Source: Saccharothrix sp. ALI-22-I
GTDB lineage: Bacteria; Actinomycetota; Actinomycetes; Mycobacteriales; Pseudonocardiaceae
Reading direction: 5' to 3'
Assembly: GCF_001984175.1 (NCBI RefSeq)
Contig: NZ_MTQP01000046.1
Location: forward strand, 1-64,000
Length of the DNA: 64,000 bases
A program made the position numbers and the translations under genes. Below, in pieces: positions 34,061 through 42,593 of this stretch; positions within the stretch are counted from its first letter, which is position 1; the number at the start of each line of letters is the position of its first letter. The notes under the pieces were generated by a model. The model ran no database searches, was not told the DNA's origin, and saw only the letters and a program-made list of their open reading frames with translations.

Positions 34061-36406
34061 ATGAGATCGTCCGGAAGACCCGGGCGCGTCGCGCGCGTCG
34101 GGTTGCTCCTCGCCGCCCTGGTCGGAGGCCTCGTCGCGGTGCCCGGCACCGCCGCCGCGGCCCAGAACCCGAACTGGACCACGCTGCGCCCGGCCCAGTG
34201 GCTCAGCACCGATTCCCGCACCCCGTTCCGCACCATCACCACCGGTGACGCCCGCGTCGGCTCGTGGCGCGACGGGAACGGCGAGCACCACATCAGCAAG
34301 ACCTACTTCACCTACGACCTGACCCGGTTCAAGGGCACGACGGTGTTCACGGCCAGGTTCAGCGCCTACGAGACGGCGGTGGGCGACTGCGCCAAGCCGC
34401 GCGCGCTCGAACTGTGGACCGCCAAGCCCCACGGACCGATCACCTGGGCGTTCCAGCCGCGCGAACTGGTCAAGGCCCCCGACCCGGCCGGCTCGACGCC
34501 GTGCACCGACCCGTGGCTGGTGTGGGACCTGGGCGAGATCGTGAAGAACGCCGTCGCCGAGGGCCGCACGTCGCTGACCCTGGTCGCCCGCATCACCCGA
34601 GACCACCAGGGCGATGTCGCCTACGGCCGGAGCCTGGCGACCGGTCCGGGGCTGGAGGTCACCTTCAACACCCCGCCGGGCACGCCCACGGGGCTCGCAC
34701 TGGAGAACCGGCCGTGCGGCGCGGAGACCGTCACCGCGTCGCGCAGGCCGTTCGCCGGCGCCCTGGTGTCCGACCCGGACCCCGGCGGCATCGACGGCCG
34801 GCTGGCGTTCTGGCCGGTCGACACGCCGGACCAGCGCGTCGAGTACGCCGTCTACGGCGGCGGTGGCTCGCTGGCCGGTTACTTCCCGGCGGACATGGTG
34901 CAGGACGGCCGGAAGTTCGCCTTCGCCGCCCGCGCCGAGGACGGTCACGCCAACTCCGAGTGGTCCGCGCCCTGCGTGTTCACCGCCGACTTCACCGCGC
35001 CCGCCCACGCCCCGACCGTCACCTCCGCGGTCTACCGCGAGGACGCCGGCCCGCCCGGTGACGGCGGCGAAGGCGTCCCGGGCGAGTTCACCTTCGACGC
35101 CGCCGGCGACGAGGACGTGGTGGCGTTCGAGTACTCCGGTCACGCCGTGGGCTACGGCCGCGTGTCCGCCGACCGGCCCGGCGGCTCGGCGAGGATCACC
35201 ACGACGCCGACCACCGACGGTCCGGTGTCCATCGAGGTGTCCGGCGTCGACCGCGCCGGCAACCGCTCTCCCGTCCGCTCCTACCGGTACTGGATCCGCA
35301 CCACGGCGCCGGCCATGCGGATGCCGTTGTTCGAGCTGGGCGTGCCGGCGGACGTCGTGCTCACCGCGAACCAGGACGGCGCGACCGCGTTCGTCTACCG
35401 CTTGGACGACGGCCCGGAGCAGACGGTGCCGGTCGGCGCCGACCGCACGGGCCGCGTGACGCTGACCTTCCTCGCCGGCCAGTCGGAGCACCCGTTCGAG
35501 GTGTGGACCGTCGATGCCGGCGGCTTCAAGTCGGGCATCACCGACTGGGACATCCGCGTCGAGCAGTACGAGCCGATGGTCACCACGGACGCGTACGAAC
35601 CGGCCGTCGGCGACCGGGTCGTGGTCACCGCGACGCCGTGGAGGGACCGGCCCGACGTGGTGGCCTACGTCTTCCAGGTACGCGAGGGCGCGGAGGTGAC
35701 GGTCCCGGTCGACGCGAACGGCGGCGCGACCTACGAGTACACCGTCGTCGCCCCCGGGTTCCACCTCGCCCGCGCGGCCAGTGTCAACGGCGCCGGCATC
35801 CGGTCGGGCTGGGGCGAGGACTGGTTCGACGCCACGGCCCCCGCCCCGACCGCGACCAGCACGGACTACCCGACGGGTCAGGAGGCCGGCGGGCCGGGCG
35901 TGGAGGGCTCGTTCACGTTCTCGTCGCCGCACCTGCCGGTGGCGTCCTTCCGCTACCGGTTCAACGGCGGCGAGGAGCACACCGTCGCGGCGGGCCCGGA
36001 CGGCACCGCGACCGTCCGGTGGACGCCGAAGGCGCCGGGGCCGGCCGGGCTGCGGGTGGTCGGCGTGTCCGCGAGCGGCTTCGATACCGAACCCCGGTAC
36101 CACTCGTTCGCGGTCAAGGCGCTGCCGCCGACCTTGACCAGCCCGCAGTACCCTGAGGGCGGGCCGTCGACGGGCAAGGTGGGCGAGCCCATCGAGTTCG
36201 TAGCGACCCCGAACGTGGCCGGGTCGCACGAGGTGGTCTGGAGCGTCGGCTTCGGCGAGTTCGTCGCGTCGGTCGGACCGGACGGCAAGGCGAGGTTCAC
36301 CCACGTCCCGCAGTCGCAGGGCAACCTCGTGGTGCAGGTGTCGAGCCGGACGCCGGACGGCACGGTGTCGGGCACGGCGTACAAGGGTTTCTACGTGTCC
36401 CCGTGA
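34061..36406 (+). CDS. Large secreted protein with Ig-like repeats and a DNRLRE-like head
   Basis: 781 residues. The signal peptide (VGLLLAALVGGLVAVPGTAAA) is followed by a beta-rich domain of about 160 residues (ISKTYFTYDLTRFKGTTVFTA, DLGEIVKNAV) that resembles the DNRLRE/CBM96-type domains of actinomycete surface proteins. After it come about five Ig- or filamin-like repeats, each with a pattern close to YRFNGGEEHTVAAGPDGTATV and ending near W or SG. There is no membrane anchor or catalytic motif. AGGGGGG precedes the ATG. It may be a cell-surface or matrix adhesin; the frequent LamG partner of such proteins is absent here. Confidence 0.7.
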   Translation: MRSSGRPGRVARVGLLLAALVGGLVAVPGTAAAAQNPNWTTLRPAQWLSTDSRTPFRTITTGDARVGSWRDGNGEHHISKTYFTYDLTRFKGTTVFTARFSAYETAVGDCAKPRALELWTAKPHGPITWAFQPRELVKAPDPAGSTPCTDPWLVWDLGEIVKNAVAEGRTSLTLVARITRDHQGDVAYGRSLATGPGLEVTFNTPPGTPTGLALENRPCGAETVTASRRPFAGALVSDPDPGGIDGRLAFWPVDTPDQRVEYAVYGGGGSLAGYFPADMVQDGRKFAFAARAEDGHANSEWSAPCVFTADFTAPAHAPTVTSAVYREDAGPPGDGGEGVPGEFTFDAAGDEDVVAFEYSGHAVGYGRVSADRPGGSARITTTPTTDGPVSIEVSGVDRAGNRSPVRSYRYWIRTTAPAMRMPLFELGVPADVVLTANQDGATAFVYRLDDGPEQTVPVGADRTGRVTLTFLAGQSEHPFEVWTVDAGGFKSGITDWDIRVEQYEPMVTTDAYEPAVGDRVVVTATPWRDRPDVVAYVFQVREGAEVTVPVDANGGATYEYTVVAPGFHLARAASVNGAGIRSGWGEDWFDATAPAPTATSTDYPTGQEAGGPGVEGSFTFSSPHLPVASFRYRFNGGEEHTVAAGPDGTATVRWTPKAPGPAGLRVVGVSASGFDTEPRYHSFAVKALPPTLTSPQYPEGGPSTGKVGEPIEFVATPNVAGSHEVVWSVGFGEFVASVGPDGKARFTHVPQSQGNLVVQVSSRTPDGTVSGTAYKGFYVSP

Positions 36407-36458
36407 CGATCGCCTGATGAACGCCTTGCGTTGGCCAGCGCTTCACCACGAGGTTCCG

Positions 36459-36489
36459 CGTGGCCCGTCGGCCCAGCCGACGGGTCACG
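36459..36489 (+). terminator. Hairpin terminator after the Ig-repeat protein
   Basis: Thirteen-base arms CGTGGCCCGTCGG and CCGACGGGTCACG with one mismatch, loop of five bases. Confidence 0.7.
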
Positions 36490-36551
36490 CCCCCGTCAGG
36501 AAGGTGGAGCACCTTTGTCCCCTTGTTGACCGGCCAGCCCGCCGATCGGGT

Positions 36552-36989
36552 TCAGCGGACGTAGATGTTCGGCTGGGGCGGGGTGCTCATGCCGTTGCCG
36601 AGGAAGAAGCTCGGGTGTGGCGGCTGGTTGTAGGAGGTGTTCTGCCACGCGATGGCCACGCGGTACTGGGCGTCGTGCATGAGGGTGTGGATCCGCCGGT
36701 CGGTCTGCGTCGTCGTGGCGTACCGGACGGCGATGGTCGCGGAGCCCGCCACGGACGCCGTCACGGCGAACTGCGCTGCCGCCCCGACTGCGTTGTCTCC
36801 ATTGCAGAACCCGCTGCCGGAGTAGCCGGCGTGGTTGGACTCGATGACACCGGCGCAGGTGGCAGGTGCGCTTTCCACCTCGTAACGGGTCGCTGCCGCC
36901 GACGCCGCAGGGATGACGACACCGCTGCCGGTCACGGTCAAGGCGACGCCGACAGCGAGCAGTGCTGCTCGCCGCCTGTGTAAAAGCAT
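36552..36989 (-). pseudogene. Chimera: CBM35-like secreted head joined to the tail of a PL11 rhamnogalacturonan lyase
   Basis: The ORF (145 residues, GGAGG before its ATG) opens with a signal peptide and half a CBM35/CBM6-like domain (YEVESAPATCAGVIESNHAG, SGSGFCNGDNAVGAA). At about residue 95 it passes in frame into HTLMHDAQYRVAIAWQNTSY and PHPSFFLGNGM, the very C-terminus of family PL11 rhamnogalacturonan lyases, whose catalytic propeller of more than 500 residues is missing. An in-frame internal deletion is the simplest explanation. The product could be secreted but cannot be a lyase. Confidence 0.7.
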
Positions 36990-37125
36990 GACGGACCTCC
37001 AAAAGGTAAGTCGGATGACATCGGGTTGCCGGTGGCGCAGACCGGTGACGGTGTCGGCGGAGTACTTGGGCCGACGAACCGAGCGCTACAAGACGGCGCG
37101 GCCACCGTGCCTCTGATCGCTGGGG

Positions 37126-37450
37126 TCAGTAGCCGGTCCGGAAGGTGGCGTCCTGGCGATCCACTGCGGGTGACGCGGTCGAGATCGGGTCGATGCGCAG
37201 CACGTAGTCGGCGTGCCGGATGTGGCGGTCGGGGAAGTTGTGGGAGCGGAACGAGGTCCACGTCGGGTCGGCCAGGCCCGCGACCCGGTGGAAGGTGGCG
37301 TCGGCGGCGAAGGTCGAACTGCCGTCGTTCGCCGCCGGGGTGAGCACGTAGTTCGTGTGGCGCAGGTAGCGGTCGGGGTGGTTGACCGACCGGAACGACA
37401 CTCCGGCCGAGGAGGCCAGGCCCGGGACGAGTTGCCACATCGCGTCCTGA
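37126..37450 (-). pseudogene. CBM42 (AbfB) arabinose-binding domain fragment
   Basis: The sequence DAMWQLVPGLASSAGVSFRS, HPDRYLRHTNYVL, FHRVAGLADPTWTSFRSHN and DRHIRHADYVLRID shows the repeated AbfB pattern that binds arabinofuranose side chains. Only the C-terminal two-thirds of the beta-trefoil is present, without catalytic module or signal. Upstream of about 37450 the same frame encodes unrelated residues next to the DUF5662 gene, marking a breakpoint. Confidence 0.75.
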
Positions 37451-37524
37451 CTTACGCTGATGAGAGGGTGTTCGGACGCCTCGTCGATGATGTGGCTACT
37501 GTCGATCTCGGCGGCCACGCCGTG

Positions 37525-38016
37525 TCATGGCACTGCGTTTCGGTCTGGCTCCGCGGCCAGCCACCCGAAGTGGCGAGCGGTGTTCGCCAGGATGTCCATC
37601 AGCTGTGGTGCGATACCGAACCGTTCGCGGTTGATCGTCAGGCTGTCTGCGAGGTCACCATGCGAGGTGCGTTCGGTGGCCGCCTTCCAGTCCGCCAGCA
37701 TCTCAAGCAGGTCGACCAGGGTCATGCCGCTGATCCCGTCGGCAAAGTGCTCTGGGTGATGACGGTTGTGCGCGTAATGGTGTCGCAGCCCCTCGCCCAT
37801 CGCGTCGACCAGGGTCCGATACTCCACGCTGCCGTAGGTCGCGGCACGCAGTTGCGGCACGACCTCGTCGTAGACGGCCCGCTCCGGCTCGCGGGTCTTG
37901 CTCAGGTCGTGTCGGACCGACCGGTCAAGCAACTCCTTGATCAGCTCGCCCATCAGCTCGGCGACTCGCAGGCTATGCCACAGAGTGTCTGGCGTGGAGT
38001 CGTACGACATGGTCAT
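37525..38016 (-). CDS. DUF5662-family protein
   Basis: 163 residues, predicted cytoplasmic and helical, with DLSKTREPERAVYDE, HHYAHNRHHPEHF and LVDLLEMLADWKAATER, the characteristic histidine-rich core of DUF5662. The family occurs in phages and actinomycetes. An HD-like metal site is conceivable from the His/Asp pattern. GGGGGT precedes the ATG. Function unknown. Confidence 0.75.
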   Translation of the reverse strand: MTMSYDSTPDTLWHSLRVAELMGELIKELLDRSVRHDLSKTREPERAVYDEVVPQLRAATYGSVEYRTLVDAMGEGLRHHYAHNRHHPEHFADGISGMTLVDLLEMLADWKAATERTSHGDLADSLTINRERFGIAPQLMDILANTARHFGWLAAEPDRNAVP

Positions 38017-38369
38017 GTACCCCCTCTGATGTGGGCCTCCTCAACCCATCATCCAGGACGCCCGTGATGCGATTCCCAACGCGCAGGATCAAGTGTGCAG
38101 TCTGCACCTGATCCGGAATGCCCACGTCGGCAATCTCACCACGGCCCAGCGCTTCTCCCCCCTGGCCCGCCACGCCCAGCCGGGACCGCGCGACCCGTGG
38201 CATGTGAGGGCGTTGGCGGTTCGTCGTAGGGCGGCGCCGCTGACCCACACTTCTCGATGCCTTGCGGCGAACGTGCGAAGTCCTTACCGCAATAGTGCGT
38301 GATCGAAGTCGGCGGAGTCGGCTATCCCTGCGTCTACACACCGGCGTCGGACGTGAGGGGGAACGCGCC
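38017..38369. other. 353 bases without a supported gene
   Basis: A GC-rich spacer between divergent genes. Open frames exist on both strands but have neither good starts nor recognisable domains. Confidence 0.4.
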
Positions 38370-38792
38370 ATGGGGAAGGATTTCCGACACGTGAAAGACG
38401 GCCGTCCCGGTGCCGCCAGCGGACGGGGTGGCGACAGCGCCGTGGGCAGTCCCGATGGTGCGGTCGGGTCGCAGCTGGGGCACTCTTCGTCCTCCGGCGC
38501 AGTCGTGCAGGCGGGTCGGGACGCGATGGTCACTGTTGAGCACCATGTCCACCACCGAGGGGCGACCGTCTGGCCGGCGCGGGTCGGGTTGGCCGTGCTG
38601 GTTTCGGTGTGTGGCACGGCGACGCTGGTGGGCGTCGTCATGGTTGCTCGCAGTGACCTCGTGGTCCAGGCTGTGCCCGCGTGGACGGTGCCTGTCACAG
38701 CGACACTTGCCGCCATTCCCTTGCTGTCGCAGCGAACACGGCGGAGGAGGGGCGCTCATCGAGTCGAGGGCCCATTAACAGTGCTGCGTTGA
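38370..38792 (+). CDS. Two-helix membrane protein with a VVQAGRD motif
   Basis: 140 residues. The first 70 are polar and glycine/serine-rich, with the motif GAVVQAGRDAMVTVEHHVHH. Two hydrophobic helices follow (ARVGLAVLVSVCGTATLVGVV and TVPVTATLAAIPLL) and a basic tail. The Q-x-G-x-D motif followed by membrane helices recurs in actinobacterial proteins linked to STAND/NACHT conflict systems, which I note as context only; the NACHT gene here is 10 kb away. No named family. Confidence 0.55.
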   Translation: MGKDFRHVKDGRPGAASGRGGDSAVGSPDGAVGSQLGHSSSSGAVVQAGRDAMVTVEHHVHHRGATVWPARVGLAVLVSVCGTATLVGVVMVARSDLVVQAVPAWTVPVTATLAAIPLLSQRTRRRRGAHRVEGPLTVLR

Positions 38793-39240
38793 GTCCGCAC
38801 TGACATCGGCAGAAGCGGATGGTTCGGCGCCGTGCCGGCGATGGCGCTACGTGCTCGAGTGGACAGGAGAAGGAGCGAATCCGGAGAGCAGGTCGTGCCT
38901 CGAATGCGACGAACGACGTTCAACCTGCGTCAGCGGCGTTGTCGGCTCGTCGACCTGAATGTTTTCGCAGTTCAGAATGATTTCGGCCGTCGCTGAGGGA
39001 GGAGTTCTACCGTGTGGACAAGTGGTCGTCTCTTCAGGCGCGACGTGTCTGCACAGTCGTCGCCCGAGATCGCATCGAAGTGCCTACCGATCCGGCTTGA
39101 TCACGTGGTGCGCGCCTTCGAGGTGCTCGGCCACTCCTGAGGGGTGAATCAGGCGGGGGTCAGGGGAAACCCTGATGGCAGGGTGCCTCGACGCGGACAT
39201 GCTGGAGGTGTCAAGGGACATCCGCAGTTCGAGGAGAGTA
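38793..39240. other. 448-base spacer, possibly holding a 42-residue ORF
   Basis: Mostly non-coding. A GTG at 39012 preceded by GGGAGGAG opens 42 codons (ending SSPEIASKCLPIRLDHVVRA and a short tail at 39140); it has no recognisable family and may be spurious. The last bases contain GAGGAG, the ribosome-binding site of the DUF4342 gene. Confidence 0.3.
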
Positions 39241-39531
39241 ATGAGCGAATCCAAGTCCGAGTCCAACCGTGCCGCCGTCGACTCGGTGGTCGACGCCGTT
39301 CGCGGGTTGGTCGGAGAGGGCATCAATCGTCGCGTGGTCGTGCGTGACAGCAAGGACGACGTGGTGCTGGAGGTGCCGGTGGCTCTCGGGTTGGTCGCGG
39401 CGCTGGCCGCTCCGGTGGTGACAACGATCGGTGTTGGTGTCGCGCTGGTCGGCAAGTGCGGAATCAAGCTCGAGAACCGCCGGCAGCCCGGTGGTCAGCC
39501 CGCGACGACGGTCGACACCGAGCAGGTGTAG
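39241..39531 (+). CDS. DUF4342-family small membrane protein
   Basis: 96 residues. A short helix (VVDAVRGLVGEG) leads into NRRVVVRDSKDDVVLEVPVA and one hydrophobic hairpin or helix (LGLVAALAAPVVTTIGVGVAL), matching DUF4342 in order and length. GAGGAG lies just before the ATG. A stress or envelope role is often suggested for such genes, but nothing here shows it. Confidence 0.75.
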   Translation: MSESKSESNRAAVDSVVDAVRGLVGEGINRRVVVRDSKDDVVLEVPVALGLVAALAAPVVTTIGVGVALVGKCGIKLENRRQPGGQPATTVDTEQV

Positions 39532-39562
39532 TCAGCGGCCGCGGGTTCCCGTGGCCGCTGAC
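39531..39562 (+). terminator. Hairpin terminator directly after the DUF4342 gene
   Basis: Fifteen-base arms GTCAGCGGCCGCGGG and CCCGTGGCCGCTGAC with one mismatch and a two-base gap at the tip; the 5' arm begins at the last base of the stop codon. Confidence 0.7.
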
Positions 39563-39870
39563 GTCCATGCGGGCGGGACGCGGGCTGGTGCCGTCGCCAG
39601 TGGTGGTGACGGCACCGCGCATGGCGCTGTGGCTGGGGACCGCTTGGGTGTGCTGGTGGACTGCGGCGAACCAGTGCGTCGGGTGGTAACGCCCGATCGG
39701 CAACAGCTCACCAGCCACACGACGTGGGCGTCGTGGCTTGGGCGGACGGCGTGTCCGGCTGCGGGCTCCGACCCATTGTGAATGTGGTGGTGAGCCCGGC
39801 GGTGAGCGGTCTCGGGAGCGCTGAGGGGTTGCCCTGATGCTGGGGATGACCCCAGCTGGCGTTGGGCCGT
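39563..39870. other. 308 bases between convergent genes; nothing seen
   Basis: No open frame with a plausible start, no repeat and no second hairpin is evident. Confidence 0.4.
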
Positions 39871-40332
39871 TCACTTGATCTGCTCGGCCAGCGCGATGAT
39901 GATGCCTGCGGGGCCGCGGAGGTAGCAGAGCCGGTAGCTGTTCTCGTACTGCACCAGCTCGCCGATGAGTTCGGCTCCGTGTGGCCGCAAGCGGTCGAGG
40001 GTGTCGTCGATGTCTTCGACGGCGTACATGATGCGATGTGTGCCCAGCGTGTTCGCCGGAGCGTGCGGGTCGCCGTCTCGGCTCGAAGGCGTGTGGTACT
40101 TGGTCAGCTCGAGCCGTCCGTGGCCGTCCGGGGTGCGCATCATCGCGATGTCCGATCGGACTCCCTCGAGCCCGACGAGGCGATCCACCGCGCTGCCCTC
40201 GACGGTCGCCTCGCCTTCCAGCTCCAGTCCGAGTTCGGCGAAGAACGCCTTGGCGGCCGCGAGGTCGTCGACGACGATGGCGATGTTGTCCATCCGCTGG
40301 ATCGTCCCGCGCTCAGGAGCGGTGTCGTTCAT
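39871..40332 (-). CDS. VOC-family (glyoxalase/dioxygenase-like) protein
   Basis: 153 residues from the ATG at 40332, which follows AAGGAG by six bases; an upstream GTG in frame lacks such a site. Two beta-alpha-beta-beta-beta modules are visible: MDNIAIVVDDLAAAKAFFAELG and, later, HRIMYAVEDIDDTLDRLRPHG, with C-terminal YLRGPAGIIIALAEQ. Glutamate and histidine positions fit metal binding. It is the last gene of a three-gene operon. The substrate is unknown; methylglyoxal-type or antibiotic-binding roles occur in this superfamily. Confidence 0.85.
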   Translation of the reverse strand: MNDTAPERGTIQRMDNIAIVVDDLAAAKAFFAELGLELEGEATVEGSAVDRLVGLEGVRSDIAMMRTPDGHGRLELTKYHTPSSRDGDPHAPANTLGTHRIMYAVEDIDDTLDRLRPHGAELIGELVQYENSYRLCYLRGPAGIIIALAEQIK

Positions 40333-40384
40333 GATGATCTCCTTTTGGGGCAAGCGTTTCCGATTCGGCTGCGCGTGTGCGTGT

Positions 40385-40882
40385 TCAGGCGCGCTGACGT
40401 TCCTTCTGCCGCTGCATGAGTTCTTCGATGGCGGTGGGCAGGGTGGTCTCGAAGTCGATCAGCTTGGCCCAGGTCGGCTTCACCACGACCCGGACCATGC
40501 CGTCGTAGAGCGACTTCACGCCGGCCTCCCACTCGGTCCGTTGCTCGGGCGTCATCTCGTAGGTGCCGTTCCACTGGAGGTACTCGTCCGGGATGCCGTC
40601 GACGACATCCAGCTCCGCCTTGCCGCGGATGAGCAGGACTTTCGGCGGGTGCGACTCGGTGTCGATCGTCAGCGCGACCGTGGGATTGCGGCGCAACGCC
40701 GGGAGTTTCCGCGCGTTCGTCGCGGTGCACATGACGATTTCCTCGCCTTTCCAGACGGTTCCGATCGGGATCGCCCGCGGGGTGCCGTCCAGCGCGGTGA
40801 ACGCCAGTCTGGCCAGGTCACGGGCCAGCAGTTCCTGGCTGAGCGGGCGGTTCAGCACCTCGTCGACGGCGTGCTGGTCCAT
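40385..40882 (-). CDS. Pyridoxamine-5'-phosphate-oxidase-like flavin/F420-binding protein
   Basis: 165 residues of split-barrel fold. RLAFTALDGTPRAIPIGTVWKG and IVMCTATNARKLPALRRNP are the classic N-terminal strands of the PPOX family; LTIDTESHPPKVLLIRGKAEL follows. Members bind FMN, F420 or haem, and the sequence does not decide which. It starts twelve bases after the thiol-dioxygenase gene, behind GAGGAG, so the two are cotranscribed. Confidence 0.85.
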   Translation of the reverse strand: MDQHAVDEVLNRPLSQELLARDLARLAFTALDGTPRAIPIGTVWKGEEIVMCTATNARKLPALRRNPTVALTIDTESHPPKVLLIRGKAELDVVDGIPDEYLQWNGTYEMTPEQRTEWEAGVKSLYDGMVRVVVKPTWAKLIDFETTLPTAIEELMQRQKERQRA

Positions 40883-40894
40883 GGTTCGAGCTCC

Positions 40895-41395
40895 TCAGTT
40901 GTAGAAGCGGCGGGCGCTGGACCCGACGCGGGTGATGTCGGTGCCGTAGATGTGCAGGCTGATGGCTGTCTCGTCGCCGACGTTGCGGATGCGGTGGATG
41001 TCGCCGGGCGGCGCGAAGCCGCTGACCTCGCCGGGAGGGTTGTCCCGCGTGCGAATGGGGTTGAGCGCTTCGTCGTACAGTTCCTCGTGCTCGACGCCCG
41101 ACAGCACGCCCACGACGCACCAGGTGATGTGGTCGTGGATCCGCGTGGTCTGTCCGGGACGCCAGACCAGACCGAGGATCGAGAACGTGCCGGCGGGCTC
41201 GGCGTGCAGCAGGTGGTCCGCGACCCGGTCGGGCTGACCGAGACGCTGGTCGGGCGTCAGGATCTCGGGGCCGGGCAAGTGCGCGCGGAGCTGGTCGGCA
41301 ACCAGTTCCGCGGTGTCCGTCCAGCCGGTTCGCACGTCGATCGCCTGCCGCACCGCCACGACGAGATCGGTGAGCGTAGTCAGTGAGCGGGTCAT
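40895..41395 (-). CDS. Cysteine-dioxygenase-type cupin (thiol dioxygenase)
   Basis: 166 residues. The cupin iron ligands appear as HDH in GQTTRIHDHITWCVVGVLSG and as the histidine in PPGDIHRI, the His3 pattern of cysteine and 3-mercaptopropionate dioxygenases, which oxidise a thiol to a sulfinate with O2. The C-terminal ISLHIYGTDI is also family-typical. It heads the operon with PPOX and VOC genes and faces a LysR gene across 94 bases, so LysR control of this operon is likely. Confidence 0.85.
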   Translation of the reverse strand: MTRSLTTLTDLVVAVRQAIDVRTGWTDTAELVADQLRAHLPGPEILTPDQRLGQPDRVADHLLHAEPAGTFSILGLVWRPGQTTRIHDHITWCVVGVLSGVEHEELYDEALNPIRTRDNPPGEVSGFAPPGDIHRIRNVGDETAISLHIYGTDITRVGSSARRFYN

Positions 41396-41489
41396 GGTGG
41401 GGTCCTCCTCGTGTCCCGTTCAGCCTCTCGTCGACGGACGCATTCGTCCAATGACAGTACTTGGGAGAACACATGCGTACTCTTTATGC

Positions 41490-42380
41490 ATGCTGGACAT
41501 CCTGCGGTTACGGGTCCTCGCGGCGATCGCCGCGCACGGCTCGGTCACCAAGGCCGCCAAGCACCTGAACTACTCCCAGCCCGCCGTCAGCCATCATCTG
41601 GCCAGGCTGGAGGCCGCGACCGGCGCCAAGCTCGTCCAGCGGGTCGGCCGGGGCATCCGGCTCACCCCGGAGGGCGAGCACCTGGCCCGCCGCGCCACCG
41701 AGATCGTCGGCCGCGTCGACACCGCGGCTGCGGAACTGTCCGCGATGGTGGGCCTGCGCACCGGCCGCGTCCGGGTCGCCGGCTTCCAGTCGGCGCTCGC
41801 GGCACTGGTGCCGCACGCCGCGGGCACCCTGCGCCGCGAGCACCCCGGCCTCGAACTGCACCTGATCGAGGCCCACCCGCGCGTGGCACTCGATCTGCTG
41901 CGGGCGGGGCAGGTCGACGTCGCGGTCGTCTTCCGCTACGACGACACGACCCCGGACGGCATCCGCGCCACGCACCTGTTCGACGACCCGATGTACCTGC
42001 TCAGCCTCGAACCCGGCCAGACACTGGCGGGCAACCGCGACTCCGCCTGGATCGCGGGCTGCGAGAACTGCCGCCGCGAGTTCCTCGAGGCCTGCGGCAA
42101 GGCGGGCTTCGTCCCGCCCATCGCATACACCAGCGACGACATCATCGTCCAGCAGGCACTGGTCGCCGCGGGCATGGGCGTGACCACCATGCCGGGGCTG
42201 GCACTGCGCACCCACCGCGCGCCCGGAATCGAGGCCAGCGTCCTACGCGACTTCCGGCGGCACGTCTACCTGGCCACCTATGGCGACCCGCCGGATCCGC
42301 CCGCGACCACGGCCTTCATCACCGCACTGCACCACGCCGTCCAGGAGACCCGACCCGGCGAGCCGACCCCACCCACGTAG
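41490..42380 (+). CDS. LysR-family transcriptional regulator
   Basis: 296 residues. The N-terminal winged helix (LRLRVLAAIAAHGSVTKAAK, NYSQPAVSHHLARLE) is followed by the periplasmic-binding-like effector domain (GRVRVAGFQSALAALV, VDVAVVFRYDD, GMGVTTMPGLAL). It is transcribed divergently from the thiol-dioxygenase operon, the usual LysR arrangement. The intergenic ATGC-rich stretch just before the start contains a small inverted repeat CATGC/GCATG at 41472-41492 that could be part of its operator. Confidence 0.9.
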   Translation: MLDILRLRVLAAIAAHGSVTKAAKHLNYSQPAVSHHLARLEAATGAKLVQRVGRGIRLTPEGEHLARRATEIVGRVDTAAAELSAMVGLRTGRVRVAGFQSALAALVPHAAGTLRREHPGLELHLIEAHPRVALDLLRAGQVDVAVVFRYDDTTPDGIRATHLFDDPMYLLSLEPGQTLAGNRDSAWIAGCENCRREFLEACGKAGFVPPIAYTSDDIIVQQALVAAGMGVTTMPGLALRTHRAPGIEASVLRDFRRHVYLATYGDPPDPPATTAFITALHHAVQETRPGEPTPPT

Positions 42381-42593
42381 GGGCCCGCACTCGACGAGCA
42401 CCAAGGAGGCGACAGAAGATCCAGCGAATCCACAAAGTCTCAAGTGGATTGTCAGGCCAAGGGCTGCGAAGACCGAGATCAAGCCGGCTTTGGCGCAGCA
42501 CGCCAAGACAAGCGCAAAGTCACTCACTCACATCGGCATGCGAGGAGACGACGGGCGGGCAGCAAGCAATTCGCTGGTCGCCGAGGGGTGTCG

